In this document: in pieces, positions 23,409 to 36,200 of the stretch
Layout of the letters: every line of letters starts with the position of its first letter
How positions within the stretch are numbered: position 1 is the first letter of the stretch
From: Chondrilla cf. caribensis
Taxonomy: Eukaryota > Porifera > Demospongiae > Chondrillida > Chondrillidae
DNA length: 64,000 nucleotides
Assembly (NCBI GenBank): GCA_964020155.1
Contig: OZ026555.1
Coordinates: forward strand, 2,721,282-2,785,281
Reading direction: 5' to 3'
Translations under genes and position numbers: made by a program
The notes under the pieces: model-generated
What the model was told of the DNA's origin: nothing
The model's input: only the letters and a program-made list of their open reading frames with translations
Databases searched by the model: none

Positions 23409-24188
23409 GTACATACCTTTATGTGCACATAATAGCATATATTATTAATAGGTTGGGGAGTTCATTTGTGTGACATTTTCAAGTTTTGGATCACAGAATG
23501 CTGGCTTGTTTATCTTATTATACTCGGCCGAGAACCATGTTTCTAAACACAAAAGGAAGATCCATTGAGGAGATCTTTGTTATGTGTAGAAGGTCTCAAT
23601 ACCACATAGGATACCATGTGTAGATGGATTTACTGCTTCTAATAATTGTGACCGACAGTCTCCATGTCGAATTTTATTAGGTTGCCACTTTATAAGATTC
23701 AAAACAAAGGCTCTATAAATTCTTCCATGGAATTTGGGTTCATTGTCTCTTCTGACGGCAATATCCTCTTTGTTCATGATGTGCTTCATGTTTATTTGGG
23801 TTTCCTTTTCCTTCGAATTGATCCATTTTTAGTTACTAAAATTTCGTTCTTCCACACCGTGTGTGTACTATAGCTTATAGAGACTGTATGGCTAGGGATT
23901 CATATACGGCCAATTCCATCAATTCTTTGAAGTGCAAATCATAGGGCATACGGTGTTAATGTGTGTCCATTAAAACGTGTGAAGTAATGTACATATGTGC
24001 ATACACTTGTCTCCCATGCTCGTCACTCGTCTTTAGGTATCACTACTTCCAATCAGTAATGTATCTCTCGGTACATTTTACAACACTTGAAAAGAGTACT
24101 TCAATTAGTTCATCAATTGGACACTAGCTAGATACCCCAGATTGAAAACGTTCCATTCACCGCATAGCCATGTTTGGTGGAGAAGTGG
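23409..24188. other. 3' flank of the block B NLR gene
   Basis: No gene or repeat recognised. It probably contains the NLR 3' UTR and poly(A) region. Confidence 0.3.
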
Positions 24189-24224
24189 CTATGTAATGAA
24201 TGGAAACCCACCAGTTGAGAGGAT
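24189..24224 (-). CDS. Terminal exon of the block B NLR
   Basis: A 36-nt exon after the strong acceptor tttcctctttcag. It reads ILSTGGFPFIT and stops at TAG (24191-24189). It is chosen because its phase and acceptor quality fit; with it the complete coding sum is divisible by three. A more distant last exon cannot be excluded. Confidence 0.45.
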   Translation of the reverse strand: MLSTGGFPFIT

Positions 24225-27200
24225 CTGAAAGAGGAAATATAGAAGTACTGGGCAGGACTAAACCAACTGTGTGCTTAAATGATTTTAACTTGATGTCCAA
24301 CAATAAGATGAACAGTGATTAAACAACACTTCACTACATGGGATGTGTCCATTATTGTTAGTTAGCTTCAGGTACTCTGAAGTACACAGATGGTAATATG
24401 TGCACCAGCAGGTGGCAGTTGCAATACTTCTGAACAGTACTGGAATATATTTGTAGGGACAGAAAACCTATAAATCTCCGGTTAAATCCCTTTCTTTTGA
24501 AACTGCAGCAAACTATCATCAATCAATTGCTGCAAGATACAGTAAGTTTACAAGCACAATGTAGTTTATAATCAAAACTTTATATTAGATCATAACAGCT
24601 TTCAGTGGTACAACCAATGCCCAGCTGTACAACAGTTATGTCAACAAATAACAGTAACATCCAATATAATACACACAAAGTAGTAATACACTAATGATCA
24701 CTTACAAAAGTTGCAATCTCCATCTTCACTGTTTTACACTTGCATTGTGACCATGCTTCACACAATTCCTTCTCATCCACTGGAGTGTTGTCCTGGTCAG
24801 GAATGATGAGATGTAATGGAACAACTTCAATAAATCATGTCATCTTGTTCAAAACTCACTGACAAACGTTCCTCATAACACTGAAGGCATCTAATCTATT
24901 ACCATACGGTATACTAATTCTACCAGATAAATTGGAATGAGTAGTGTTGATCAACAGTTTGAACAACACTACACACAGTCTATGTAAATTGTAAACTATT
25001 CAATTTTATTAGCACCTACACACATGGCCTAAGCCATTTGACAAATAATATTATAAAATATTGCAACCACAGTATTAATAAGTATTAATAGTATTATACA
25101 TATGCACTTTGTCCGGGAGGTACAAACTTGACAACATATAGAGCAGATTAAATCTGAAGTTAATACTGTACTGAATGAAGGTAATTACACCAATCCCTCG
25201 ATCAGTACTCCTATACCAATTATTCCAATACCCCTCTCCATTCGTTGATATGCATTCGTTCAATTAGCCCTTTATGGAGGTGTTGACATATTTATTCAAC
25301 CTCTCGGCAAATGTACATATACATACGGTAGGTGCCAAAATAAAGATTACGTTCCGAACGTGTCAATCTATACCAACTGATAAAATAACTTCACTACAAT
25401 AACTTGTGTACATTTTGTCGTGTATCAATCAAGTCTAATTTTATCCTGGAGAAAAATGTGATCAAGCAACCATGATCTATAGCGCTAGCGATTACGTTAA
25501 GCAGAGTATTTCAGTTCACTATTACAACAGAGATGAGATGTAATGGGACAACTTCAATAAATCATGTCATCTTGTTCAAAACTCACTGACAAACATTCCT
25601 CATAACACTGAAGGCATCTAATCTATTACCATACGGTATACTAATTCTACCAGATAAAGGTTACATTGGAATGAGCAGTGTTGATCAACGGTTTGATCAA
25701 CACTGCATATAGTCTAAGTAAACTGTAAACTAATCAATTTCAATGGCACCAATACACATGGTCACTCTAATCGACAAATAATATTATAAATTTTTGTTAC
25801 AATATTAATAATTATACATAATATTATACACTTTGACCGGCAGGTACATACTTGACAACATGTAGGCCATATTGAGACTTATGATAATGGTAGCAGGCAA
25901 ATTGGTTCCCTTTCCGTTTTGGAAAAACGCTGTTCTGTATTGGTTTCTACGATAACAAATACGAATAAAAGACGAAACGGAAACCATTTACACGAAAATG
26001 GCAGGGGAATGTGCAAAATTTCGATTGGAACTAATTGGAACATTGTCTACAAATTCGAGTGATCACTTTCAGATTTTAATTTCTTGATCCCCTCCTCTTG
26101 AAAACAGTGGCAAAATGTTGGGGTTTTGAAGCTGCACGAGTGAAAGATGATAATCCTGAGCTTCGTGTATTCGCTGAAGAATGGCATACCGCTAAAACGT
26201 CTATGTCACAGTTTAATCCTTAATACTAACAGCATCTATGTCACACTTCAATTTTATTAACGATGGTGACTGAAATTCTTTGATATAAACACAGTTTAAA
26301 CGGAATGGCATTCTATGAAAACGGTATTATAGTAGCATTTTACGAAAGAAAGACTGAAATGAATCAAGGTGGTTCATATTTGTCCTTACAAAACGGAACT
26401 GGAACCAACTTTTGCCTCCTACCATAAGTACACCAACTCTCACATACCCCTCACCATTCATTGATAAGCACTTGTAAGCACTCATTCAATCAACACCTTT
26501 AGGAAGTATTTATTTAACCTCTCGACAAAGGTACATATATAGCACCTCGGATTACTTATTACAGGGGTATATTCAATTCAGAGATCATTTATACACTACA
26601 GTACTACACCGGGACATAGAATGGTGTCCTTAGTATAGAGGTTTTCAGCTGTTCATAACAGAGAGGTAACACTGCATTATTTGTAACAACAGGTATGATT
26701 GAAAGTGTAGGAACTGCAAGACCATGAGTATATATAATTTGAAGATATAATATAATTTAAATAAAGTATAACTAAACAACTTTAAGCTAATGAGATCCAC
26801 ATGCATAGATATAAATGCATGGTGGAATATAGCCCGACAGAATGATATTATCATGGTGAGGTTGTACAATATTCAGGAGTTCCAGCTCTTTCTATACAGT
26901 ACACTGAACTTACAGCAGTCAACTCCATCGTAACATCCAGTTCCTTCAAATCCTCAGCACCTCCCACTCCACAGAGGATTGCTGCCCACTCTGCTGGAGA
27001 GAGATACAATTTCAACTGACTTGTGAGACGTGGAGCCAGTAACTGCTTCAGTGAAGACATCCATGATTCATCATATTCTGTAATAAAAATGGACAATATA
27101 ACAAGAATGAATGACTACAGATTTTGAATAGACCATAAATAGCTTTAAAGGATCCAGTACATCCCATGCTCAAAGTGGTAAGACAAACACAAACATTTTG

Positions 27201-30200
27201 TAGATCCTAACAATAAGAGATTGCTTCCATACACACTCATGTACATACTGTAGAGAATGATGTACATATGTCTGTGTGAAGGTTTAATTGTTGTTCTTAT
27301 GAGTGATGTTTGTTTATGATTTGTTGCAAGCATGCTCAGTGTGTCAGTCAGACATGTGTATTTTAGAAGTGAATAATGAGTGAAATGTGTACAAGTTGAT
27401 AGTAGGCCAGTATGCAGTTAGGTTACCATACTACAGTAATCCAAACAGCTGCTATTTTGTTGTATGTTGTTGTGAACCCAAGCTTGGAGTAATCATGGCC
27501 ATAAACAGTACAATCAGCAGGTTCATTGTGACTACAGTGACCTATTGGGAACTAGTCATTTGAGATGAAAAAGCTCTTGGGTCTGTTGGTTGGTGCAGGA
27601 TGGTGTACTAGAGAATGTTGAGTACAGTAAGCGGACAGCACCCATTGTCCCTGTTCCTGAGTAGAGCAGGGTTTTTTGAGACTGAGCACTCAACTCCTAG
27701 TGCACACATGCAGGGTGAATATGTCTGCATGGTTAATGTCCATTGAAGTCAGTAGCAAAAGAGCTATCATACATGTCAACAGTATGACAGGTTGAAGTGT
27801 GTCAACTTACCAGAGGAACAGTTGTACCCGCAGTCAATCACCAAGTGCTGTACATTTTGGCATAATGATATTCCCTTTAGTAGTGCCCTCACAATAGACT
27901 TTTTTAGCTCAGTCCACTCTTTCTACAAGTGACCAAATGTAAGATGTACAAGAAATAACACAATTTCCACACAGTGTGATGTAATCATAATTAACATACG
28001 CACAAAACGGTAGTTGACATAGAATCTGTGTACATGCTGAATAGGTAGCCAGTATATGCTGGAGTCTTCAAGAAAACTATACAAAGCATGAATCATCACT
28101 TCCTTTCATAGGATACTTACATGTGGCAGTCCCGGGTAGTAAACGAACATTAGTGCTTGACGGTCAAAACTTATGATACTTTGTACAAAACTAGTTTCCA
28201 AGGTCCGAGGCAACCTAAGAGCACGTCTAGCTCGCCCAGCGATAAAGTTAGCCTGTCGCTGTTGATGACGCTAAGAAACAACGTATCCCAATGAGCTATA
28301 TGTGGCCCAGCAGGGTAAAGGCCACGGTGAAAGTATGAAACCCACACCCGGTTGACGTGAAGTTTAGCACGCCGATTTACAGCAATCACTCGAATACCGC
28401 CTTTTCATTGTGTCCTGTCTCTATGATATGTCTACCTGTTCATGATATTCATCATACTCAGGTAGACTATAGAGCCAGAAAAGACTTGTGCATAATTTTA
28501 TACTGTGTACAGTTGCATTAACAGGAATTACAGCTCAGAAATTCACAAACAACGTTGAGTTGCCATTATCTCGAAAAGTTGACTGTGGAATAACATTCGT
28601 TTTCTACCTGTGACTGCCACACATATAGTGGTGGTTTAAAGTATCGATACTAAAACTTGTGGGCCACTCCCAAGTGCTCGCACGTGCTTGTACGTGTTCC
28701 CGCATGCACTCGCATGAGTACTTCAGCCCTTTGTTGTAAAGGTGTTAATTGTATTCAAGGTGTTTCAGATCATACTGTTAGGACCGTATGTGCTAGAGTG
28801 TCACAGAAAAGTTTACTATCACATAAGATGCTTGAAAAACAATATGATTTGTACACAACGACCCACTCAATGTTGCATAAGAGGACAGTAAAATGTCACT
28901 TTTCACCTCCACCATACATAAATACAAACAGATGGAACTAACTTAATGGTTATTTATGAGAACTTTACTTCATGTCCATACATATTCAAACCATGCACCA
29001 CCTATTCACACACATTTTATCACATTTCATTGTTTACAAAATAAAGTCACAATGTTATGGATAACATGGTTGGTGTGCACTGTGCACATGTCATACCTGA
29101 GACACTACATACGTACTATACTAGAATAAGAATATTGACAATTGCTACACTGGCAGTCTGCTGTGAATTATGACTTCCACTTCTTGAAATCATGTAAGGT
29201 TCTTGTCTGATATGACTTGTGTATGTGAGTTTAAGTAACATTTTGACTTGTACCACATACACTGCCACTTTCCATGGCAATGGTTAATGGACACTTTAAA
29301 TCGTTGCATAATCATGGTAGTTGCAGTCTCATATACACCCAGACATATTGTATGCATTACACTATTCAGGATGTGTCCATTCATTGCTGGTTAGCTTCAG
29401 CTACACGGAAGTACACAGATGGTAATACGTGCACCAGCAGGTGGCAGTTACATTACTTATAACCAGTACTGGAATATATTTGTAGGGACAGCAAACCTAT
29501 CAATAATTCTCTGTTGGGGTTGTCAAACACAGGTGTAATGATATACTTCACATGCATGTCTTGCTATGTCACTTGCTTTTTATATTGTAGCAAACTATCA
29601 TCAAATCAATTCTGCACGATACAGCAAGTTTAGAAGCACAATGTAGCTTATAATCAAAATGTTATATTAGATCGTAACTGTTTTTAGTGGTACAACCAAT
29701 GCCCAGCTGTACAGCAATTATGTCAATGAATAACAGTAACATCCAATATAATACACATGAAGTAATACACTAGTGATCACTTACATAATATCCAATCTCC
29801 ATCTTCATTGTTTTACACTTGCATTGTGACCATGCTTCACACAATTCATTCTCATCCACTGGAGTCTTGTCCTGGTCAGGAATGATGAGATGTAATGGAA
29901 AACCTTCAATAAATCATGTCATCTTGTTCAAAACTCACTGACAAACATTCCTCATAACACTGAAGGCATCTAATCTATTACCATACGGTATACTAATTCT
30001 ACCAGATAAAGGTTGCATTGGAATGAGCAGTGTTGGTAAACGGTTGAACAACACTACACACCGTCTATGTAAACTGTAAACTAATCAATTTCAATAGCAC
30101 CTACACACACAGACTACTCTATTTGACAAATAATATAAATTATTGTTGCAGCATTAATAATTATACATATGCACTTTGTCCAGCAGGTACATACTTGACA

Positions 30201-33200
30201 ACCTGTAGACCAGACTAAATCTGAACTCACTACTGTACTGACTGAAGGTAATTACACCAAACCCTCACATACCCCTCACCATTCGTTGATGTGCACTCGT
30301 TCAATCACCACCTTTATGGAGGTGTTACGTACTCATTCAACCTCTCGACAAATGTACATATACATACGATAGGTGCCAAAATAAAGTTTACGTTACAAAT
30401 GGTGTTAATCTATACTAACAACTACAATAACTTGTGTATGTATTATCGTGTATCATTTAAGTCTGATTTTATCCTGGAGAAAATTGTAATAAATCAACCA
30501 TGGTCTATAGCGCTAGCGATTACGTTAAGCAGAGTATTTCAGTTCACTATTTTAATGGCATCAAGTTACCTACTAATAAGTTCTTTGAGAGAATAAGGGA
30601 TTCGTACAACAGAGATGGGCCAGAATATATAATTTTATCAAGAGTTCACTGGTTCGATTGAGAAACACCATTTTCTTCATTATAGTAGACAAGTGTCCTC
30701 TGTTTAGACGAATCCATTTGTGGTAGTTATATTCATTACTGAAGCAATGAGAACTCGATGTCCACTCACAAAAGTTAATACTATTACTTTCAGTCAGCAC
30801 TGTAACTTCCATGATATATATTCTATTGTGGAGGTACTCACATACTAGATGCACTTGTACAGACAGTGGAACCTCTCCATTAAGGACACTTGGGACCTCC
30901 ATTTAAGTCCTTAGAGAGCTAACACTGTATTATATGTAATAATGGAAAGTGTGCAAACTGCAAAGCCATGAGTAGCTATGATATATAGATTTTGGGTTGT
31001 ATTAAAGAAATAATATATATTATACATTCTGGTGAATAATTTTATATTGGTGAGATTCAAATAAGATGAGATAAGTATAAATGCAAGGTGGGATATAGCC
31101 AGACAGAATGATATTATCATGGTGAGGTTGTACAATATTCAGGAGTTCCAACTCTTTCTATTCCATTTGAAAAATGTTCTATACAGTACACTGAACTTAC
31201 ATCAGCCAACTTCATGGTAAAATTCAGTTCCTCTAAATCCTTAGCACCTCCCACTCCACAGAGGATTGCTGCCAACTCTGCTAGAGAGAGATGCAATCTC
31301 AACTGACTTGTGAGACATGGAACCAGTAACAGCTTCAGTGAAGATATCCATGATTCATCATATTCTGTGATAAAAATGGACAAATATCAAAGACTACAGA
31401 TTTTGAATAGGCCATAAATAGCTTTGAAGGATCCAGTACATCCCATGCTCAAAGTAGTAATACAATAACAAATATTTTGTAGATCCAAATAATATAAGAT
31501 TGCTTTAACACACACTCATGCACATATTGTAGAGAATGATGTACATATGTCTGTGTGAAGGTTTAATTGTTGTTCTTATGTTATATGCTATAATAGATTT
31601 GTTGTGAGCATGTTCAGTGTGTCAGTCAGACATGTGTATTTCAAAAGTGAATAATGAGTGAAATGTGTACAAGTTGATAGTAGGCGAGTATGCAGTTGGG
31701 TTACCATACTACAGTAAGTTGGAAATTAGGATAAAAACAGCTAGTTGTGAATCCTAAATTGGAGTAATCATGGCCACATATGATACAATTGGTGAGTAAA
31801 ATGTGGAGAATGCAACTATTGTGGCCAATCTGTAAGTTTTTATGGAGGTTGACAGGATAGAATTGTGTGTGGTCTCTGTGATCAAGTTACACAAAAGTGT
31901 TTGCTGATGTAGAAGAACCTCACCTATTAGAAGGCAGCGGAGATTGCAAGAGGTAATGAATCAGCACCAAAGACTATGCAGTAACTACAGGAGCTGGAAG
32001 GTGCCATCTAACCAATTCAATGAATTGGTCAAAACAAATTTGGGTCTACTGTCACTTGTGGGATAACGAATATGAAAACTTACAAAGAACAGTTGTGATG
32101 AAGGTTACCACTGACAGTATGAGTGTGTACAAACATAGCCTATAAAAATGTCTGTATGGTTGATGTCCATTAAAGGGAGTAGGAAACAGCCATTACACAA
32201 GTCAACTGACAAGTGACAGGTTGGAGTCTGTCAACTTATGTAAGGAACAGTTGTACCTGCAGTCAATCACCACAAGGGGCTATTATGTAAGTGGCATGGA
32301 AATTTGTTGTGCCAAAAGAAAACCATCTGTAAAGTATTTCCAACATTTTGTAGATGATCCAACAATTATACTAACTAGGTGAAAAGGCACCCTTTGAGTA
32401 CCCATATCTATCTAGGGTGTCATGTGGGATGAACTCTGATTGGTTTAAGCTGGTTCAGGTTAGAATTGTTCAGAATGATGCACTATACAATACTCTGTTA
32501 ACCTCCACCATTTGATTATCATGCAGTCATGCTTGTCCTCTCTCCCACATGTATCCCCTCAAAAACACACCATTATGGAATATGTACATCTACTATATCT
32601 ACACACACTCAGGGTTCCTTTTAGGAAATGGAAGAAAGGGGGCAATTCCTGTCTCTTGAATGAAATTTCCCCTTCCCCTTGGAGATTCTTTATTCTCTAG
32701 TAACATTTCATTCAAGTCATGTTCTCCCTTCTTCTATTCCTTCCGCACACACACAAGCATGTACACAACACATACATATCTGAAGTACACTTGAGGGTCA
32801 TAGATATAGGTCACCTAGCATGGGTGTAGGAAGGCAATTTAGATTGGGGGGGGGCACTTGCTAGACCAGGCTAATAGCGGTTTGTAGGGTTGTCATTTTC
32901 TTCCACCATGTGGCTAATCACATGACTTCCATATCATGTGACACTAATGGTTGCTCTCCAAATTATTATTCTCAACTCTCAGGTTTGTTCTTTTTTTCAT
33001 GATTGGTTGGGAACGATAGGGGTTAGCTCTTTGATAAGTTACTTATTTGTTGTCAGGTAGACAGTATGCTAACTACAATTGTACCCAATACAAAACTTTT
33101 AAAAATTTTCTCACTTACTTCTAAAGGGGGGGGGGGGGGGGCACTTTTAAAGAATTTATTTCAAGGGGGGCACATGCCCCCGGGTGCACCCCAGGTTATT

Positions 33201-36200
33201 ATATTGTAGGCAAGGCTATACCACAAGGCAGTACCACCAGGGTAGTATGAAAGAAGAATTGGGAGGGACTGGTTGCTGTGGTGGCTCGAATCGCTCAGTG
33301 GTTATGGCGGCTTCAACCAGATACCCTGTGTTTGAGTCCCTCAGCTACCGGTTATTTTCCCCTTTCTACTTTCTTTGTTGAGCAGGTTGAATTGCATCAA
33401 GTGTTTACATCTATCACACACCTGCTAAATTATCTAGAGTTGAACATTAAATTTCATGATGTGATCAGATTGATTGATTTAGATGCACAGAATCGAAGAT
33501 AATCAAATAATTTGTAAATAACACCATATATGATGTGGAAATACGGTATACACCACAGACAATGTACAGTCTTCTGCCATATTTCTGTAATTGACCACTT
33601 CAGCAATTTTAGGACATCCGCATAACCTTCCATGAACATGGCCGTGGTTATCGAAAAATGGCTACCACATTTTTACGTATGATCAGACATTCACATTGTA
33701 CTCGTTCTGATCCAATCAAATTGAGGTCCACATTACACCTGGGAATTCCTCATATATCCCCATCACACCTGGATAATCTGTGTAATTCTGTGAATGTGAG
33801 ATGCCGCTGACCAAATACAAAAGACAATGAGTTGTGAGTATTGCCAATGATGTGAGGCTGAAGCTAGGGCAGATAGTGTACTTGGTGGGTGCGGAATGGA
33901 TTTTAACAACCTGCCAGACTGATGTGAGAACCCTCACTCAGTGGAAAAAAACGGGTAGCTACAAGGATCGGCCTAAAAATGGAAGTCCGAAGACTGTTCC
34001 TGAGATGCATTATAGACATTTTGACGTAAAATGGTCCAAAACAACAAGTTGACTGTGTCGGATTTGTTGGTTCTCTTAACAGACCAATTTGGAAGATTTC
34101 AATGTTCTTACTCATTGAGGACAATAGCCAGGGTTAGGCTGGAGTTGGGATGGACGTTCAGCACTACCTGATACTGCCAAGTTTTCTGTGATGCTAATAA
34201 AGCAAAGAGAGTGAAATGGTACAAGGAGCACTTGTTGGAAGGAGAGAGATTCCATAATATCATTTTCACAGATAAATCCACCGTGCAACTTGATCGGCAC
34301 CAACGAAAGTCGTTCAGAAAGTGAGGAGCCCTGCGTAAGCTTAAATATCACCACAAGCACCCTCCAAAATTACATGTGTGGGCTGGTATATCGAGAAGAG
34401 GAGCTACCAGCATTGTACTATTAGACGGCATTATGACAGCGACCAGGTATGGAGATATTCTTTCAGCCTCCTTCATACCTTTCCTCAAGGGACATTATCC
34501 ATCGGGCCACACACTATACCAAGATGATGATCCGAAGCATACCAGCTGCTACATCCAAGGCTTTTTCATAGAGAACGATATCCAATGGTGGAGAAGCCCT
34601 GCAGAAAGCCCAAATCTGAACCCAATCGAGAAGGTTTGGAGGTCGATGAAGTGCTTTTTACGCGATAAGTTCAAATCAAAAAATATTGCACATTTGAAGG
34701 CTGGCATCTGGCTTTACTTGAAAAAGTTGACACCTGAAGATATAACGACCACTTGGAGTGAGTGATGCCTGACATCCTTCAAGTTGATGGAGCCCCTTCA
34801 GGACACAAAAACTGTTTTATTTTCAGTTTTATTTTATTCATGTACATATGACATTGTACCTTGTTTACCTCTACTTGTAATTTTACTCCATGGTACCTTA
34901 GAGTTTATTATTCTGAAAATTGTATGTTGTCTAGATTGTTTCATGGTACCTGAATGTATTGAGAATAACGAGATCAAAATGTGAGTACTCTTTCAAAGGG
35001 ACTGTCGACTAATAACCAATATCTTCATAAGATAACATCAAATAAGAGCTAAGTAATTAAACTTTGAACCTGGTCCAGCATTGTTCGTTCTCATCTGTCC
35101 CTCAGAAGTCTCCGTAAAATTCGCACTACAACCGCAATTTCAGGTTCAGGTTTCAACAAATTACTCACAAATGTTTGCGGGAAATCCTGCGGAAATGTGT
35201 AATTTTCCTGTGGCATGCATGGTATTTATGTACTAACACAGTTCATCATGTGTTGTACAGTACATATTTCAGAAAATGTTCATGCAGTCAAAATCCCCTA
35301 TAATACACTTAAAGACACTTGCCATGTATTACCATTAGGACACGTATGTAATAGCCTGGAAAAGACTGCATCGCTTTTGAGAGGACACTTTTCGAAGGAT
35401 GAGCTGTGATCTGGATTGGATTCGTACGGATATCAAATATAGTGGCTTGGAGGTTTGTATGGGTAAAATTGAATTTTCGCCATTTTGTAAGTAAAACCAA
35501 AAACACTTTGTTAGAATTAATTATTCTTTATAGCAAAAATCGATCATAAATGTTCATATCAAACACCACATCCTTGCACAAGTTACATGTGAAGAAGAAA
35601 AAAACCTTGCTGAAGAGTTGACATTTAGCAAATTATTCCATTCAATTCCCACTATTCTGTAGGACTAACTGACATGATAGAAAGACACTCTATAGATGTC
35701 ACATCAATAATTAACAGTAAAGCTCTGTTGCATTCAATTAACTGATAAGTGTTGCAAATTAGTGTTATTAACTATTTGTAGGATTGATACCATACACACT
35801 CCTAACACAAACCACATCAGACCTGCAATGACTATGTATACATGTACTTACCATAGGATTCCCTTACAGACGTCGGAAAGTCAGCATTACAAATCAAGTG
35901 TTGTACATTTTGGCAAGATGACAATTCCTTCATAAGCACTTTCATAATAGACATCTGTAACAATGTGACATTAATAACCTTTGACTCTATTGATATAGAT
36001 TGTGATTGATTGATTATGATATGAATGATGTAATGTGATGATGTAATGAAAAAATGGAGAATCTTGCCATGTGAAGTATTACAATGGAGGTCTTCACCCC
36101 AGCTTGGCCCAGCTCGCTACTTTTCAACTCTTGACCTCTCCAGTGGGTACTGGCAGATTGCCATGCATCCTGATTCCCAGGAAAAGACAGCTTTTGCTAC

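Larger units (their letters stand above)
24300..27400. repeat. Intragenic tandem duplication, copy 2
   Basis: Exons Y and Z with their introns and flanks are repeated at about 29,370-31,720. Matching landmarks include GTGCACCAGCAGGTGGCAGT (24,400 and 29,430), the shared 3' intron sequences and the Y exons. Inside this copy an additional piece of about 0.7 kb starting GAGATGTAATGG is itself doubled (24,808 and 25,533; the third relative is at 29,887). Confidence 0.7.
29370..31720. repeat. Intragenic tandem duplication, copy 1
   Basis: Counterpart of 24,300-27,400, containing the first-cassette Y and Z exons. Homology continues left of 31,720 for only a short way (the GTGTGTCAGTCAGACATGTG landmark at 31,616 and 27,337). 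A pogo-like repeat end (ACAGTGGAACCTCTCCATTA) at about 30,862 is specific to this copy. Confidence 0.7.

Noticed and set aside
36085..36102. tRNA primer-binding site directly after the 5' LTR
   Set aside because: It starts with TGG, but the following bases do not match the complement of a tRNA T-arm; the true site was probably lost in the deletion.
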